Assembly (NCBI RefSeq): GCF_028372415.1
Contig: NC_092878.1
Coordinates: 255,501-319,500, forward strand
Source: Notamacropus eugenii
Lineage: Eukaryota; Chordata; Mammalia; Diprotodontia; Macropodidae
Direction of reading: 5' to 3'
DNA length: 64,000 nt
Notes under the pieces: model-generated
The model's input: the letters and a program-made list of their open reading frames with translations, nothing else
Database searches by the model: none
What the model was told of the DNA's origin: nothing
In this document: positions 10,640-23,250 of the stretch, in pieces
Numbering within the stretch: position 1 is the first letter of the stretch
Layout: the number at the start of each line of letters is the position of its first letter
Made by a program: the position numbers and the translations under genes

Positions 10640-13370
10640 CAGTAGACTACTTCAGACCACAATCATAGGGCAGGTCAAAATCCTCTCCAAACCCTATGTC
10701 CTCAGCCTGTACCCATGCGTTTTGCTTTGGCCAGTCCACAGCTAATCAGGCTTAGATCAAAGTGAAGATACTTTAATGAAGTGGTGAGACAAATGAAGTC
10801 ATCCCATCACCCACCCCCATGAGCCTCAACAGACTTTCTTACACATACACTGTAGGCAATGGAAGAGTGCACATTCAAGAAGACTCTGGGCAGGAAACCT
10901 GCTCATGTGGAGCCAAGTGACTGAGACACCAGAGGGGAAAAAGGGACATGGTCAGTTCTGCTCTAACACTCATTCTGAGGATATGAATTTGTTCCAGTGT
11001 GATTGAAAGAGAATGACCGAACACACTCAAATTTTGGGCTTGCTTATATGGGTACTTTCATTTTGAGAAACGGAGAAGATGGAACCATTTCCAACAACTC
11101 CAAAGCTGCAAACAAACTTTGGGACTCTTAGGGCAAAGAACCACATTTATCATAGAATCTTTGGGGCATTCAGAGCTGAAGACTGAGAAAGTCTGATCTG
11201 CCTCTCTGCCTTATCCACCTTTCACCATGGCCTGGAGCTGTGGTCCACTGAGACCACCCACTCACCCAGAACAACTCCATGCCAGCAGTATTTCAGCATT
11301 TCTTAGTCATTTAAATGTGTAAGACTACACTGCCACCTTCCTTTGGCTCCAATCTTTTTTTAAATGTGTCACTGATACAGACTGAGTGTTGTGATCCTGA
11401 CCCAATTTTCCCATCATCTTTGTGACTTTTACTGTGTAGTTTTGTGTAGCCAGTGATTTTTAGGAACACACATGTCCCGTTCTAGAAGAACAGACTAAAC
11501 AGGGAGGTTGACTTGGGTTTGGATGCTGTAAAGTTGCCCTGACAGATCTCCCTCTTCTCCTCTGCAGTACCTGATGCCAGTCAAGCATGCCTCTACAGCC
11601 AATTGTCAGCTCTGGCTACCACTGCCTTCATCAGGGGTTCTTCTCCAATGTAACTGTTCCTCAAACCAGGCTTTTTGCAGGGTTCCTGATGTCCTGGACA
11701 ATCCATCCACTAAGGATGTAACTGAGGTGGCAGTTATCTCCCCAGGTCTCAGCCACCCACATTATTGACCAGGTCCCCCACCAACGAAAAGCTCCTTCCC
11801 TTCTGGCCTACTTTGCAAACCATTTCTAAGCAGGGTCTTTTCACCCCCAGCTCTACATCTCCTTAGTCAAGGTAAACCTGCATCTCAGCCCCCAATGATG
11901 GAAGTTGGATCTGTGAGTCCAGCACAGGGGAAGGGCCTTCAGTCTCCCCAGCATGCCACCTCAGACAACCACTATGAAACCATCTTCAGTCTCCCTAGTC
12001 AGGAGGCATGAGGCTTCTATACTGAGCTTCATGGCTAATGTGACATCAAGAAAACTCCATTCCCCTTGGGCTCACTTGTCCAAGAAGACTGGAGGTTCTA
12101 GGTTGAACTCAGGTCTTCTCAGAATTCTTTTCCTAACTGAATCTCTGAACTTTTTACTGGACAAAGCAGCTCTGAGACCCTCTGCTGGGTCCTGTGGATC
12201 TATCCATCCAAAGTCAACACACTGATGCCAACAAACCAATTTCCACTCTTCGATGATATCACCTAGAGGAAGTCTATCTCCCCAGGCTTATTCTGTTTGC
12301 AATTGAGACACTGGCACCCACTGGGAGCCTTTGTGATCCACTAAAGGTGGCAGAGGAGCCCAGCACACATTTCAGAAGGGATGTATGGAACTCGACAGAA
12401 CAGACAGGGCTCAGGAAGACCCAAGAGGAAGAACTGTGAGCTCCTCTACGTGCCCCAGGCCTGCAGAGAACAGTGGAGGCTCCAGTAAAAAGTCTGAAGT
12501 CTGTGCTCTGACTAAGGGTGTGTTGGGGCACCTGAACCCACCCGAGTACCAAACAATCAGTACTAGAAGCAACCTGGAACAATACCCAACTGACTTCTGC
12601 CTTTTCTGGCTTATTCCAGCCGTCAAGAACATGGCACATTTCAGAATCCATGAGATGTCAGGTGGGGTCCAGGCTGCTAGAGCATCCCAGCTCAGAGCAC
12701 CCACCAGCCCTTTGATACCTGAGTGGAAATTTCTGGTGCATCAGGGAAGTGCAGAAGTGGGGCTTATAAATCAAACAAAGAGCAAAAATAGACCCGACCA
12801 CAAGAAGAGATCAGCAGGAAGTTTGCATGAGGCTTAAAGCTTTCATAGACAGTGAAATTATGTGAACTCAGTATACAGGTACTGGCTGGTTTAGCACCTA
12901 AGTATTTAAAGAAAAAGCTAATCAGAAACATGGGGAAAAGCAATGAATAAATCTATAATGGATGGGGACCTCCCTTTGTGGAGCTCAGGTAAGGCATCTC
13001 CCAGGGACCTGATTCCAACCTGGTGCTCCATTTCTAGCTAAGCACCATCTTCTCCTCCCAACCCAATCCATCAACCTATTTTTAAAGTTTCATCTCAAAA
13101 GTGATTTTTTTAGCTTTCCCCTTAATCCTCAGGCCCTTGTGAAGCTGAGGGATGCAGAACCTAGCTTTCTTGCCCATCCTTGTATTATCGGTTTATCCCA
13201 GGAGGATCCTGGCTCCCCCAGCCACATCTTCTAATATATTCTCATGATCAGCCCCAGGAGTTGACTTGTTGGTTACCCACAAATGACTGTGATGACATTC
13301 ACTGATGTAGAGGTGCAGGAACTCCAGCTGTCAAAGGGAACCTCATCCCACTCTGCAGTAAACAATATAA
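10640..13370. other. Non-repeat sequence of the left arm, no gene called
   Basis: This sequence is matched in reverse by about 58250-61100. It holds several open frames of 60-150 residues. The longest (12385-12837) is cut by a one-base insertion in the other copy, and about 13 of 77 aligned residues differ where both are open, which argues against constraint. A pyrimidine tract with CAG before 11570 looks like a splice acceptor, but no exon I recognise follows. Confidence 0.5.
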
Positions 13371-13374
13371 TGAT

Positions 13375-13620
13375 GGCTAACATGTATTAAGCACCTACTG
13401 TGTGCCACACACTGGGCTAAGTGCTTTACAGTTCTTATCTCATTTGATCCTTACAGTCACCCTCGGAGGGACATGCTATTATGGCCTCCATTTTACAGAG
13501 GAGGAAACTAAGGCAAGTAGAGGTGAACACATTGGCTACTAAGTAGTGTCTGAGGCTGGATTTGAACTCAGGTCTTCCAGACTCCAGGTCCTCCTAGCAG
13601 CCCTGAATTCCATCACTTCC
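13375..13620 (-). repeat. MIR/THER-like core-SINE, antisense
   Basis: It shows 'tattaagcacctactgtgtg', 'ccattttacagaggaggaaa' and 'ggatttgaactcaggtcttc', the antisense order. The mirror is at 58010-58250. Confidence 0.85.
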
Positions 13621-14149
13621 AACACACAATTCGTACAAAATCCAAAGTCTAGTTGGTAACATAATGCACATTGCATAGCACTTAATGTGCATGCACACCA
13701 ATGGTGCTCTCATGCTTTGCATTTTACCCTGTACAAAAAAAGCACCTTCATATAAAGACAACCACACAGTAAATATATAAATTCCAAATTTTCTCGTAGT
13801 ATGCTATGGCTTCCTATACCACCTTCCTAGCTGCACATCAGTACTTGGCACCATGATATCTCCTTGGTCACCACTTGTCCAACTTTTCTGGGAACAGCCT
13901 GCCCCCAGCCCCCTGGCCTTGGGGATAGAACTCTGGTGATTCTGCATGCTGGCACCACCTCTGTGAGTCACCTCTGCTCCTTGGAGCCTCCTCTTCTGGA
14001 ATATTAAGAAATAGACCTCCCCATAGCCATGTAAACACAGGCCCACTGGAGTGGAGCATTGTGGGTGAGATCTTAGCCCTTTGCTAGGCACACATGCTCC
14101 AGCTGTTCATCATCTGCGTCTTCTTCCTCACACCGTCTCAGGCAGCCAG

Positions 14150-14345
14150 GGTTGCCATGGAGAAAGAGCTGGCCCTGGAGGCAGAAAGATCTGAGTTAAA
14201 ATCCTGCCTCAGACACTTTCTAGCAGGGTGGCCCTGGGCAAGTCTCTTCACTGCTGTCCTCCACATAATGACACCTGCTTGGCAAGATTGTTGTGAGGAT
14301 CAAATGAGGTCATGGAAACATGTAACATGTAAACTTTGAGGTGCT
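14150..14345 (+). repeat. Core-SINE with tRNA-like head, sense
   Basis: It begins with a 'ggcagccagg' head and runs through 'cctcagacactttctagc', 'ggccctgggcaagtc' and 'ttgttgtgaggatcaaatga'. The mirror is at 57205-57445. Confidence 0.8.
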
Positions 14346-14399
14346 ATGACTATCACAGCTAAAGAGGGTTGCTCTTCTTTAAAGAGATGAGCAGGCCCT

Positions 14400-14845
14400 T
14401 AAGATGAGCAGAATAGAAACACTTGAATCTGCCATGGCAAGCCTCCAAAGAAACAAAAGAGAGAACCATTGAAGGAGAAAGCAAAAAAAAAAGTTTGTCG
14501 GGAAGGACAAGCCAGCAGAAAAGAAACCAAAGCCAAGAACATTAAGGTACAAGATACAGATCTCAAAGACAGGATGGTGAGTCTCCAGCAGAAAACAATG
14601 TCATAACCAGGAACATGTCTATGGAGAAAGCTTCCAAGACCTTCTGAATCTAGAAAATGAAACTTCAATCTAAAAACTTCCCAGATTGCTGGGAAACCCA
14701 ACTGCAAACTCCAGACACAGAGAGGTTCAACTGAACAAATTCAGAAAGCACACATTCTGCAGCCATCAGGAGAAAAAACTTGACATGCCAAGGAAAGGAC
14801 ATTCCTGCATCCTAGGGGAACACATCCTGCAAGTCTGAGCTTAGC
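14400..14845 (+). mobile_element. Old L1-like fragment (same type as 53570-55070)
   Basis: It starts abruptly with 'aagatgagcagaatagaaac' right after SINE flank and ends near 'tctgagcttagccacatgtc'. It is the reverse of 54590-55070. In the right arm the element continues without a break into the part that resembles 1-800 of this window; here it stops and the deleted L1 begins about 15 bases later. The frame is broken throughout. Confidence 0.7.
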
Positions 14846-14859
14846 CACATGTCACACAA

Positions 14860-17800
14860 GTTGTGGTGCAGAAGGTAGATCACAGAACCCAGCCCAGCCT
14901 TGTCTGCAGTGTGGCAGGAACAGGAATGGAGGAACAGGCCTCGGGGCAGAATCCCCAGCAGCAGCAGTGGTTCTCAGATTCCTCAATCCACAAATGTCAA
15001 AGAAAGCTTCAAGGGTCAGTGAGAAAGTTTTTTCACTGGGGTGAGAAGGGAACACGGTCCTCCCCTAGCCCTGGCCCTAGGCAGCAGCAGCAGCAGTGTC
15101 CATTTTTGGAGGCATCCACCTAAACCTCCTGAGGCAATTGAGTCACTGATCTGAATCTCAGCCCTGAATGGCTGCCAGGGGGTGAGGAAGAGTGCTGGCT
15201 GTCATGGTGGAGCTGGTGGAGGCTCTAGAAAGGGAATTTTACTTGAAGATTTTTGGCAGAAAAGCTTTGGTAGCTGCCAGACCAGAGTGCAGGCCAGGAG
15301 AGGCATAAATTCTCCTGTTTACTCTCTAAATAACCTTGATTGTTCCACCTTGGAGGAACTGAGAACATATCCTCCTCTTGACAAAGGACTCAAAAGTCAA
15401 GTCCCTGGCTGGGAAAATGCTCAAAAAAGGGAAAGATATAAGACTATAGAAGGTTAGTTTCTTGGTGAATGGGTATTTTCTTCCATCCTTTTGGATGAGG
15501 AAGAATAATGTTTACCATCAGAGGCCTCCAAAAGAAATATGCAATGGTCTCAGACTGTGGAAGAGCTCAAAAAGGATTTTGAAAATCAAGTAAGAGAGGT
15601 GGAAGAAAAATTGGGAAGAAAAATGAGAATGATGCAAGAAAATCATGAAAAGTGATTCAATAGTTTCCTAAGGGACACCACAAAAAATGCTGAAGAAAAT
15701 AACACCTTTAAAAATAGGCTAACAAAATTTGCAAAAAAGGTCCAAAAAGCCAATGAGGAGAAGAGTGTTTTAAAAAGCAGAATTAGTCAACAGGAAAAGG
15801 AGGTTCAAAAGCTCACTGAGGAAAATAGTTCTTTAAAAATTATAATGGAGCAGGTGGAAGTTCATGACTTTATGAGAAACCAAGAAATTACAAAACAAAA
15901 CCAAAAGAATGAAAAAATAGAAGACAATGTGAAATATCTCATTGGAAAAACAACTGACCTGGAAAATAGATCCAGGAGAGACAATTTAAAAATTATGGGA
16001 CTATCTGAAAGCATCCAGATTCTTAGAGGAGAAGTAAAGGAAGTTACAGGAAGAGATAGACAGCAAAACTGTACTAGTGAGTGACCTCAACTTCCCACTC
16101 TCTGAACTTGATAAATCTAACCTCAAAATAAACAAGAAAGAAATGAAGGAGGTGAATAAAACTCTGGACAAGGTAGACATGATAGCTCTCTGGAGAAAAA
16201 TGAATAGGAATAGAAAGGAATATACCTTTTTCTCAGTGGTACATGACAAATATACAAAAATTGACCATGTGCTGGACCATAACAACCTCACAATCCAGAG
16301 TAGAAAAGCAGATAGTCAAAGCATCCTTCTCAGATGATAATGCAATTTAAAAAATTATATGTAATAAAAGGCCATGGAAAGATAGACCAAAAATTAATTG
16401 GAAACTAAATACTAAAGAATGAGTGGGTTAAACAACAAATCAAAGAAACAATCAACAACTTCATTCAAGAGAATAACAACAACGAGACCACCTACCAAAT
16501 CTTATGGGATATTGCAAAAGCAGTTCTTAGGGGAACTTTTCTATGTTTGAATGCCTACATGAATAAAATAGAGAAAGAAGCATGCAGCTGAAAAGGCTAG
16601 AAAAAGAACAATTTGAAAATCCCCAAGTAAATATCCAATTAGAAATACTGAAAACCAAAGAACAGATTAATAAAACTGAAATTAAGAAAACTATTGAGCT
16701 AATAAATTAAACTAAGAGTTGGTTTTATGAAAAAACCAATAAAATTGATAAACCTTTGGTCAATTAGATTAAGAAAAGAAAGAAGGAAACCAAATTACCA
16801 ATATAAAAAATGAAAAGGGTGAACTCACCTCCAGTGAGGAGGAAATTGAAAAAATAATTAGAAATTACTGAGCCCAACTTTATGCCCATAAATTCAACAA
16901 TCTAAAGGAAATGGCTGATTATTTTAAAACATACAAATTACCCAAATTAAAAGAAGTGCAAATTGAATACTTTAATAATCCCATCTCAGAAAAACAAATT
17001 GAACAATCCATCAACGAACTCACTAGGAAAAAAAACTTCCAGGGCCGAATGGATTCACAAGTGAATTCTATGAAACATTTCAAACATTTCAATACTATAT
17101 ACATTATTTGAGAAAACTGAGGAAGAAGGAGTCCTCTCAAATTATTTTTATGATACAAATATAGTTTTGATAGCTAAATTGGGAAGAGCCAAAACAGAGA
17201 AAGAAAATTATAGATCAATTTCTCTAAGAAATATAGATGCAAAAATTTTAGATAAGATTTTAGCAAAAAGAATACAGCAACTTATCATGAGAATAATACA
17301 TTATGATCAGGTTGGATTTATACCAGGAATACAAGACTGGTTCAATATTAGGAAAACTATTAGCATTATTGATCATATCAACAAGAAAACTAACAGAAAC
17401 CACATGATTATCTCAATAGATTCAGAAAAAGCATCTGACAAAATACAAGATCCATTCCTATTGAAAACATTGGAGAGCATAGGAATAAATGAAACTTTCC
17501 ATAAAATAATAAGTAATATCTACCTAAAACCTTCAGCAAACATTATATGCAATGGGGATGAGTTAGATGCATTCGTAACAAGATCAGTGGTGAATAAAGG
17601 ATGTACATTACCACTATTATTCAATATGGTACTAGAAATTTTAGCTGTAGCAATAAGAGAAGAAAAAGAAATTGAAGGAATTAGAACAGGCAAAGAAGAA
17701 ACTAAATTTTCCCTCTTTGGAGATGAAAAGATGATATAGTTAGAGAATCACAGAGAATCAAGTAAAATTCTATTTGAAATAGTAAACAACTTTGGCAAAG

Positions 17801-18190
17801 TTGCAGATTACAAAATAAACTCACATAAATCTTCTGCATTTCTATATGTTACCTATATAACCCAACAGCAAGAGGTAGAAAGAGAAATCCCATTTAAAGC
17901 TACACTAGACCCTATAAAATATTTGGGAGTCTACCTGCCAAACCAAACCCAGGAACTATATGAATACAATTACAAAACACTTTTCACACAAATAAAGTGA
18001 TATCTAAGTAAGTGGAAAAAGATCACTTGCTCATGGGAAGGCTGAGCCAATATAATAAAAATGACAATTCTACCTAAATTAATTTGCTTATTCAGTGCCA
18101 TACCAATCAAACTATCAGAAAATTATTTTATAGAGCTGGAAAAAATGATATCAAAATTCATCAGGTAGTCAGGAGAGTGAGGCAATTACA
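14860..18190 (+). mobile_element. L1 LINE with internal ORF1-to-ORF2 deletion (copy A)
   Basis: The 5' untranslated region has a short CAG run near 15082-15096 and is followed by an ORF1 coiled-coil part from about 15510: KNAEENNTFKNRLTK, then VQKANEEKSVLKSRI, then KEVQKLTEENSSLK. Just after the ORF1 motif ENRSRRDNLKIMGLSES the sequence jumps at 16011-16014 (bases GCAT) into the middle of the ORF2 endonuclease (ILRGE..., then LNFPLSELDKSNLKINKKE). About 1.4 kb present in the fuller L1 at 44835 is missing. The two frames are not joined in phase. The endonuclease motif SDHNAI reads SDDNAI here. The RT domain follows ([14 protein letters not shown], then GFIPG, then HMIISID), but the catalytic FADD is FGDE at 17716-17727. 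The element is truncated 3' near 18190 and has many stops. Confidence 0.85.
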
Positions 18191-18454
18191 GAAGGCAAAA
18201 ACAGAGATTATCTAGCCCTAACACAGATCCCACACCTCCTCACTGGCCTTTTACTTCCATTGGCTGGGAAGTAGGCTCACAATCTAAACAGGACAGTCTA
18301 CCCTGTGAATAACCAATAGGCATTATGTTGATGTAGATGTTGATGTGGCAACCCAAGGAGGGTTGTGTTATGTTGATATGGCATATGATTTCTGGGAAAC
18401 CAAAACTTAGGCCTAACCATCTACTTCAGCACTGAGAAGTCTTCACTAACTTCA
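18191..18454. other. Unclassified sequence between L1 copy A and the GOLGA3 segment
   Basis: No gene or repeat recognised. It contains repeated 'atgttgatgt/atgttgatat' words but no clear array. Confidence 0.4.
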
Positions 18455-20220
18455 TTCCATTCAGATCTTTAGGGAGAAGCTAGGTGACAGGCCCTGAGGG
18501 AATGCGCTCTAGGGGTGTTTTTGTCCAAGAGTGGGTTGGCACAACTCAGAATTTCTGGAAGATTTTCAAGAGATGATTTTTGATTTATATATTGCCCATT
18601 GTCTGTTGATAGGTAGCCTTTGATCCCTTAGGCGATGAGTGTTTCCTTTGAATATTTCTATGATTTTAAAACATCATATTTTGGTAGATTAGGTTTAATG
18701 CAGCTATTTTGTCTTTGCTCTTTTTGTTTTTCTCTTGGTTATTGGTGAAGGGATAAGGGTGTTGTGGGGTTTTAGGTCTAATCCTAGCACATGTTCCTCT
18801 TCAACAGATAAACATCTTAATGTATCATTTCATTGTCATCAAACTTTCAATATTTTTAGTGGCTAACTGTGTGATCTTGCTCAAATTTACATTAATATAT
18901 ACTGTAAAGCTGAGAACCCAAGTCTATATTCAGCCACACCCAGCTGCTAATGAGGGCTTTCTGTTTGCTTTGAAAACTGAAATTGTAAATGTTGTGATAG
19001 AAAATGATTACAGCTCTTCCTGCTGTTCCATTCACACAGTTCGTTTCACACAGTATTTATTCCTTTGACCTGTTTCCTTTTCTTAAAAGGCAAGACATGG
19101 ATAGTCTTCAATGCCAAATGGAAGATCAAATGATCACAATGCAAGAATCGATGCCTTCATGGACTCATCAATGGAATGTCCCTTAATGGACCTCTCCATT
19201 ACCTGACCATCTGCTGCTTCTAGGGAACTCAAAAACTCTAGCTTTGACTGAAAGGAACAGAGCCACCCTGTCAACATCCAGCCAGTTTTGAAGCAATGAC
19301 CCTGAATCTGAATAAGTTTTATTTTCCTCCACAGAAGAAAACACTTATTTTGGACCTCTTACTTCATTTTTCAAATACATACATCCTATATATAGATGTC
19401 TATAAATAGTAAAATTATAACCATATAGTTGTTGCAAAATACTCTTATACAATTTAAAAATTACTTGGATTGTCTGTTTTGTTCTGTCTCTTTGCCATGT
19501 TTAAGTCTGCTGCTAGAAACTCTTTTATATAGAGTATTTAGGGAAGCTGATCTGTACAGGTAAGGCTTTAAGGAAAGTAATTATTTTATTTACAATACCT
19601 TTCAAACACAAAAGTGCCTATATGATATGGTTTTTCTTTCCATCACCTTTTCTTCTCAGCTGTTTCCAAAGCTCACAGTGCTTCTCTTTCAGTGGGACCA
19701 TCTTCCTTCTCCCTGGCTGAAGTGTCAAAATTCCTAAGACATGGCTGGGCGACCTGTACCCAGCAGGTCAGTCCCAACTAAACAGAGGAAAAAGAGGGTA
19801 ACTAGGAGGGTGAGGGAGTGCATAGGAGGGAGGGAGGGAGGGAAAGGAAAGGAAAATATGGATAAAGGTTGGCAATGGGTAGTGTAGCGCACTGTAGTTT
19901 GGCTAACTCCTAGCTTTGATTCCTGGATCCATCTGCCCTTCACAGACTGGTCAGAGATGGGCTAACAAGGATCTCCTGTCCCACCATTGGCTACAACAAC
20001 CTGAGGTTTAGACTTGAAACTGACATCAGTTGAGATTCACCTCAGCCAATTGAAGCCAGTGTAGCCATGGAAAAAAATACAGTCCCAGAAGACTATATTT
20101 TATGAACATATTAGAGGTAGATTTTTTTTTAAAAGTTTCCCTTTTTGTCTCTCTCCTGCTCAGGAGTCAGTGTTTCTGGTGCAAAGGAATGGAAAAAATT
20201 AAGATACCACATCAGTGCAG
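18455..20220 (+). pseudogene. GOLGA3: GOLGA3 terminal intron, last exon and 3' UTR, copy 1 (segmental duplicate)
   Basis: GOLGA3 encodes a Golgi-associated coiled-coil golgin. Here only the last exon is present: after a pyrimidine tract and AG at 19088-19089, the exon reads QDMDSLQCQMEDQMITMQES and ends WTHQWNVP with TAA at 19184-19186. This matches the golgin A3 C-terminal motif MDSLQRQMEE followed by a serine/tryptophan word. The same block, in the same orientation and about 90% alike by eye, lies at 43836-44834 plus 49523-49692. Nothing upstream in this copy encodes other GOLGA3 exons, because an L1 ends at 18190. It cannot make a protein alone. The predicted C-terminus is shorter than in human golgin A3, which continues past the serine/tryptophan word. 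Confidence 0.8.
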
Positions 20221-21029
20221 ACTTCTAGTTGTCTTCTCTTTGCTGGGTGCTCTTGAAACCTAGAATACATTGATTTACAAATAAGCCACCCTGGATAGGC
20301 CACACTTCAACTCCTCACACTATTCTACCAAAACTAAATATCATTGGAAGGATGGGTCAGGAGGCTAGCAGTTTGTGAAATCTGTGATTTGTTTAATTTC
20401 AAAAAAAAAAAAAAACCCCAGAAAAACAATTGCAGTGAATAGTGGGAGATTTCTATGTTTGTGATCTTAAGGGGAGATAGGGAATAATCCATAAATAAGG
20501 CCCCCAGATGCTCATTCTGGAGAATAACTGGCCTGAAAATGATGTTAGGAAGTGTCCCTGATCAGTTCATTCATGTTCCTGTTTACTCTATGTGTGACAG
20601 AAGCTTAATTACTCTCATAGAGAAAACAGTAAAGTATTCTTAAGCCTTTCTTCATATTCTGATTTTCTTATTTTTGATTTTCAAAGTTCACTTCCATTAG
20701 TTTTAAATTTTCTCTCCCTCCTTTCCCAAGACTGCATGCAATTTGATAAGGGCTCTACACATACATTCCTATGCAAAACATTTTCACATTAGTCAGGTTG
20801 CATGGCAGAAATATAGGTAATGGGAGAAACCATGAGAAAGAAAACAAAACAAAATGAAATGAAAAAGAAAACAGTCTGTTTTGCTCTTTGTTATGACTCT
20901 TTAGGGTCTTTTTTTCCCTCTGAATGTGGATGGCACTTACCAACATAAGTACTTTCGAAATGTTTAAGGTCCATTCATTGCTGAGAAGGGCTAAGTCTAT
21001 CAAAATCAGTCATCATACACTGAGGCTGT
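20221..21029. other. Unclassified sequence after GOLGA3 copy 1
   Basis: It has a short A-tract at 20401-20415. The minus-strand 82-residue frame at 20755-21003 has no motif. I see no gene. Confidence 0.4.
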
Positions 21030-22530
21030 TTTCCCTGAACAATGTTCTCCTGGATCTGCTCACTTCAATCAGCTTCAGTTCATGAACCTTTCGAGGATTT
21101 TTTAAAATTTTAGCTGTTTGCCATTTCTTATATCACAATATTATTTAGTTACATTCATATACCAACTGATGGCCATCCTCTGAATTTCCAGTTCTTGGCC
21201 ACCACAAAAAGAGGTGTGAAAAATATTTTTGTACATGTGGGTCCTTTTTCCATTTTTATAATCTCTTTGGCATACAGCCCTAGAAGTGCTATTCCTGGGT
21301 CAAAGGTTATGCACATTTTTGTAGATCTTCAGTCATAGTTGCAAACTGCTTTCCAGAATGGTTAGATCAGCTCACAGTTCCACCAACAACAAATTAGCCT
21401 TCCAAATTCCCCACATCTTTTCCAACATTGATTATTTTCCTGTTTTGTCATGTTAGTCAATCTGCTAGGCATGATGTGCTACCTCAGAGTTGTTTTTATT
21501 TGCCTCTTTTTACACAAGAGTGATTCAGAGCATTTTTCTTATGAATACAGATAGCTTTAATTTCTTTTCCTCTGAAAATTGCCTGTTCATATCTTTGAAA
21601 AGCTATCAATTGAGGAATGAGTTGTATTCTTGTTAATTTGACTCAGTTGTCTATTTATTTTAGAAATGAGGCCTTTATCAGAGACACTAGTTGTCAAAAT
21701 TATTTCCAGTTTTCTACTTCCCTCCTAATCTTGGATGAATTAGCTTTGTACAAAAAGTTTTCAATTTAATGGAATCAAAATTATGCATCTTGCATTTCAT
21801 CTTTTGTTTGGTCATAAAGTCCTACGTTCTTCATAAATCTGACAGATAAACTATATCTTGCTCCCCTATTTTGCTTATAGTATCAATTAGCCTTTATGCC
21901 TTAATCAGGTCCCATTTGGACTTTATTTTCTCACATATTGGTCTATGTTCAAATGTTTGCATGCTATTTTCCAGTTTTTCCAGCAGTTTTAATAAAACAG
22001 TGAGTTCTTATCACAGAAGATGGGGTCTTTGGGTTTATCAAACAGTAGATTGCTATAATCACTGACTACTGTGTCTTGTGAACCCGACCTACTCTACTGA
22101 TCTACTGCTCTATTTCTTAGACAGGATCAAGTCATTTTGAGGATTGCTGCTTTATAATACAATTTTAGATCTGGTATGACTAAGCCAGCTTCACTAATAC
22201 TTCTTTTCATTATATCGCTTGATATTCTGGACCTCTTGTATTTCCAGATAAATTATGATTTTTTTTCTAGCTCTTCAAAATAATTATTGGTTGTTGATTG
22301 GGATGGCACTGAATAAGTAAATTAATTTAGGTTGAATTACCTCAGGCTACCCTCAAGCAAATGATGTTTTTCCAGTGATTTAGATCATATTATATGTGTG
22401 GGAAAGGTATTCTCTGTTTGTGTTCCTATAGTTCCTGGGTTTATTTTGGCAGATAGACTCCCAAATATTTTATAATGTCTACAGTAACTTTAAATGGAAT
22501 TTCTCTTTCTATCTCTTGCTATTGGGCTTT
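21030..22530 (-). mobile_element. L1 LINE 3' half, minus strand
   Basis: Read in reverse, the sequence runs from the ORF2 region EIPFKATLDPIKYLG (near 22500) through the C-terminal part to the 3' untranslated end near 21030 ('gagcagatccaggagaacat' type). It is strongly decayed. It meets a forward L1 at about 22531, so the two are head to head. Confidence 0.8.
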
Positions 22531-23250
22531 GAAGTGTAAAATCGATAATTTTGATTACATTAAATTGAAAAGCTTTTGCACAAACAAACCCAATGCAACC
22601 AAGATTAGGAGGGAAGCAGAAAGCTGGGAAAGAATTTTTGTAGCTAGTGTCTGTGACAAAGGCCTCATTTCTAAAATATATAGAGAGCTGAGTCAAATAT
22701 ACAAGAATATAAGTCATTCCCCAGTTGACAAATGGTCAGAGGATATTAGCAGGCAGTTTTCAGAGGAAGAAGTTAAAGCTATCCGTATTCATAAGAAAAA
22801 GTGCTCTAAAACACTATTGCTTAGAGATATGCAAATCAAAACAACTCTGAGGTACCACACATCACATATATCAGATTGGCTAACATGAAAAAATGGGAAG
22901 AGGATAAAAATATTGGAGAAGATGTGGGAGAGTTGGAACAGTAATTCATTGATGAGCTGTGAGCTGATCCAACCATTTTGGAGAGCAGTTTGGAGCTATG
23001 CCCAAAGAACTACAAAAATATCCATACTCTATGACCCAGCAATATCTCTTCTAGGACTGTATCCCCAAGAGATCATAAAGATGGGAAAGAGTCCCACATG
23101 TACAAAAATATTGATAGTAGCTCTCTTTGTGGTGGCCCAGTACTGGAAATGGAGGGGATGCCCATCAATTGGGGAATGGCTAAACAAGGTGTGGTATATG
23201 AATATAATGGAAAACTATTTTGCTATAATAAATAATGAAGTGAGGCTTGC
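22531..23250 (+). mobile_element. L1 LINE ORF2 C-terminus, plus strand
   Basis: Two long frames encode the ORF2 C-terminal region: FDYIKLKSFCTNKPNATKIR, KGLISKIYRELSQIYKN, YDPAISLLGLYP, and CPSIGEWLNKVWYMNIMENY. These words occur at the end of mammalian L1 ORF2. One frameshift separates the two frames near 22890. Its content overlaps the minus-strand L1 beside it, so this is not a simple 5'-inverted single insertion. Confidence 0.85.

Larger units (their letters stand above)
7650..14845 (+). repeat. Left arm of a large inverted duplication (visible part)
   Basis: This block is repeated in reverse at 54590-64000. Matching landmarks: the RTE/L1 border (8104 with 63547), an L1 fragment, two MIR-like SINEs, an RTE-tailed SINE (9225 with 62475), TG/CA arrays, about 3 kb of non-repeat sequence (10640-13370 with 58250-61100) and two more SINEs (13375 and 14150 with 58250 and 57445). 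Two samples compared by eye gave about 93% and 97% identity. The non-repeat part holds open frames of up to 150 residues (12385-12837) that differ between arms mostly by amino-acid-changing and frameshift differences, so I call no gene. The arm may continue left of 7650, but its mirror would lie outside the window. Confidence 0.85.

Noticed and set aside
11953..12225. 90-residue open frame nearly identical in both arms
   Set aside because: The DNA itself is about 97% identical there, so protein similarity adds nothing. Part of it reads as an antisense SINE-like word (aactcaggtcttctcagaat).
12385..12837. 150-residue open frame in the left arm as a possible new gene
   Set aside because: The mirrored copy has a one-base insertion, and about 13 of 77 aligned residues differ, mostly by amino-acid-changing substitutions. 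No domain, and no splice or promoter context.
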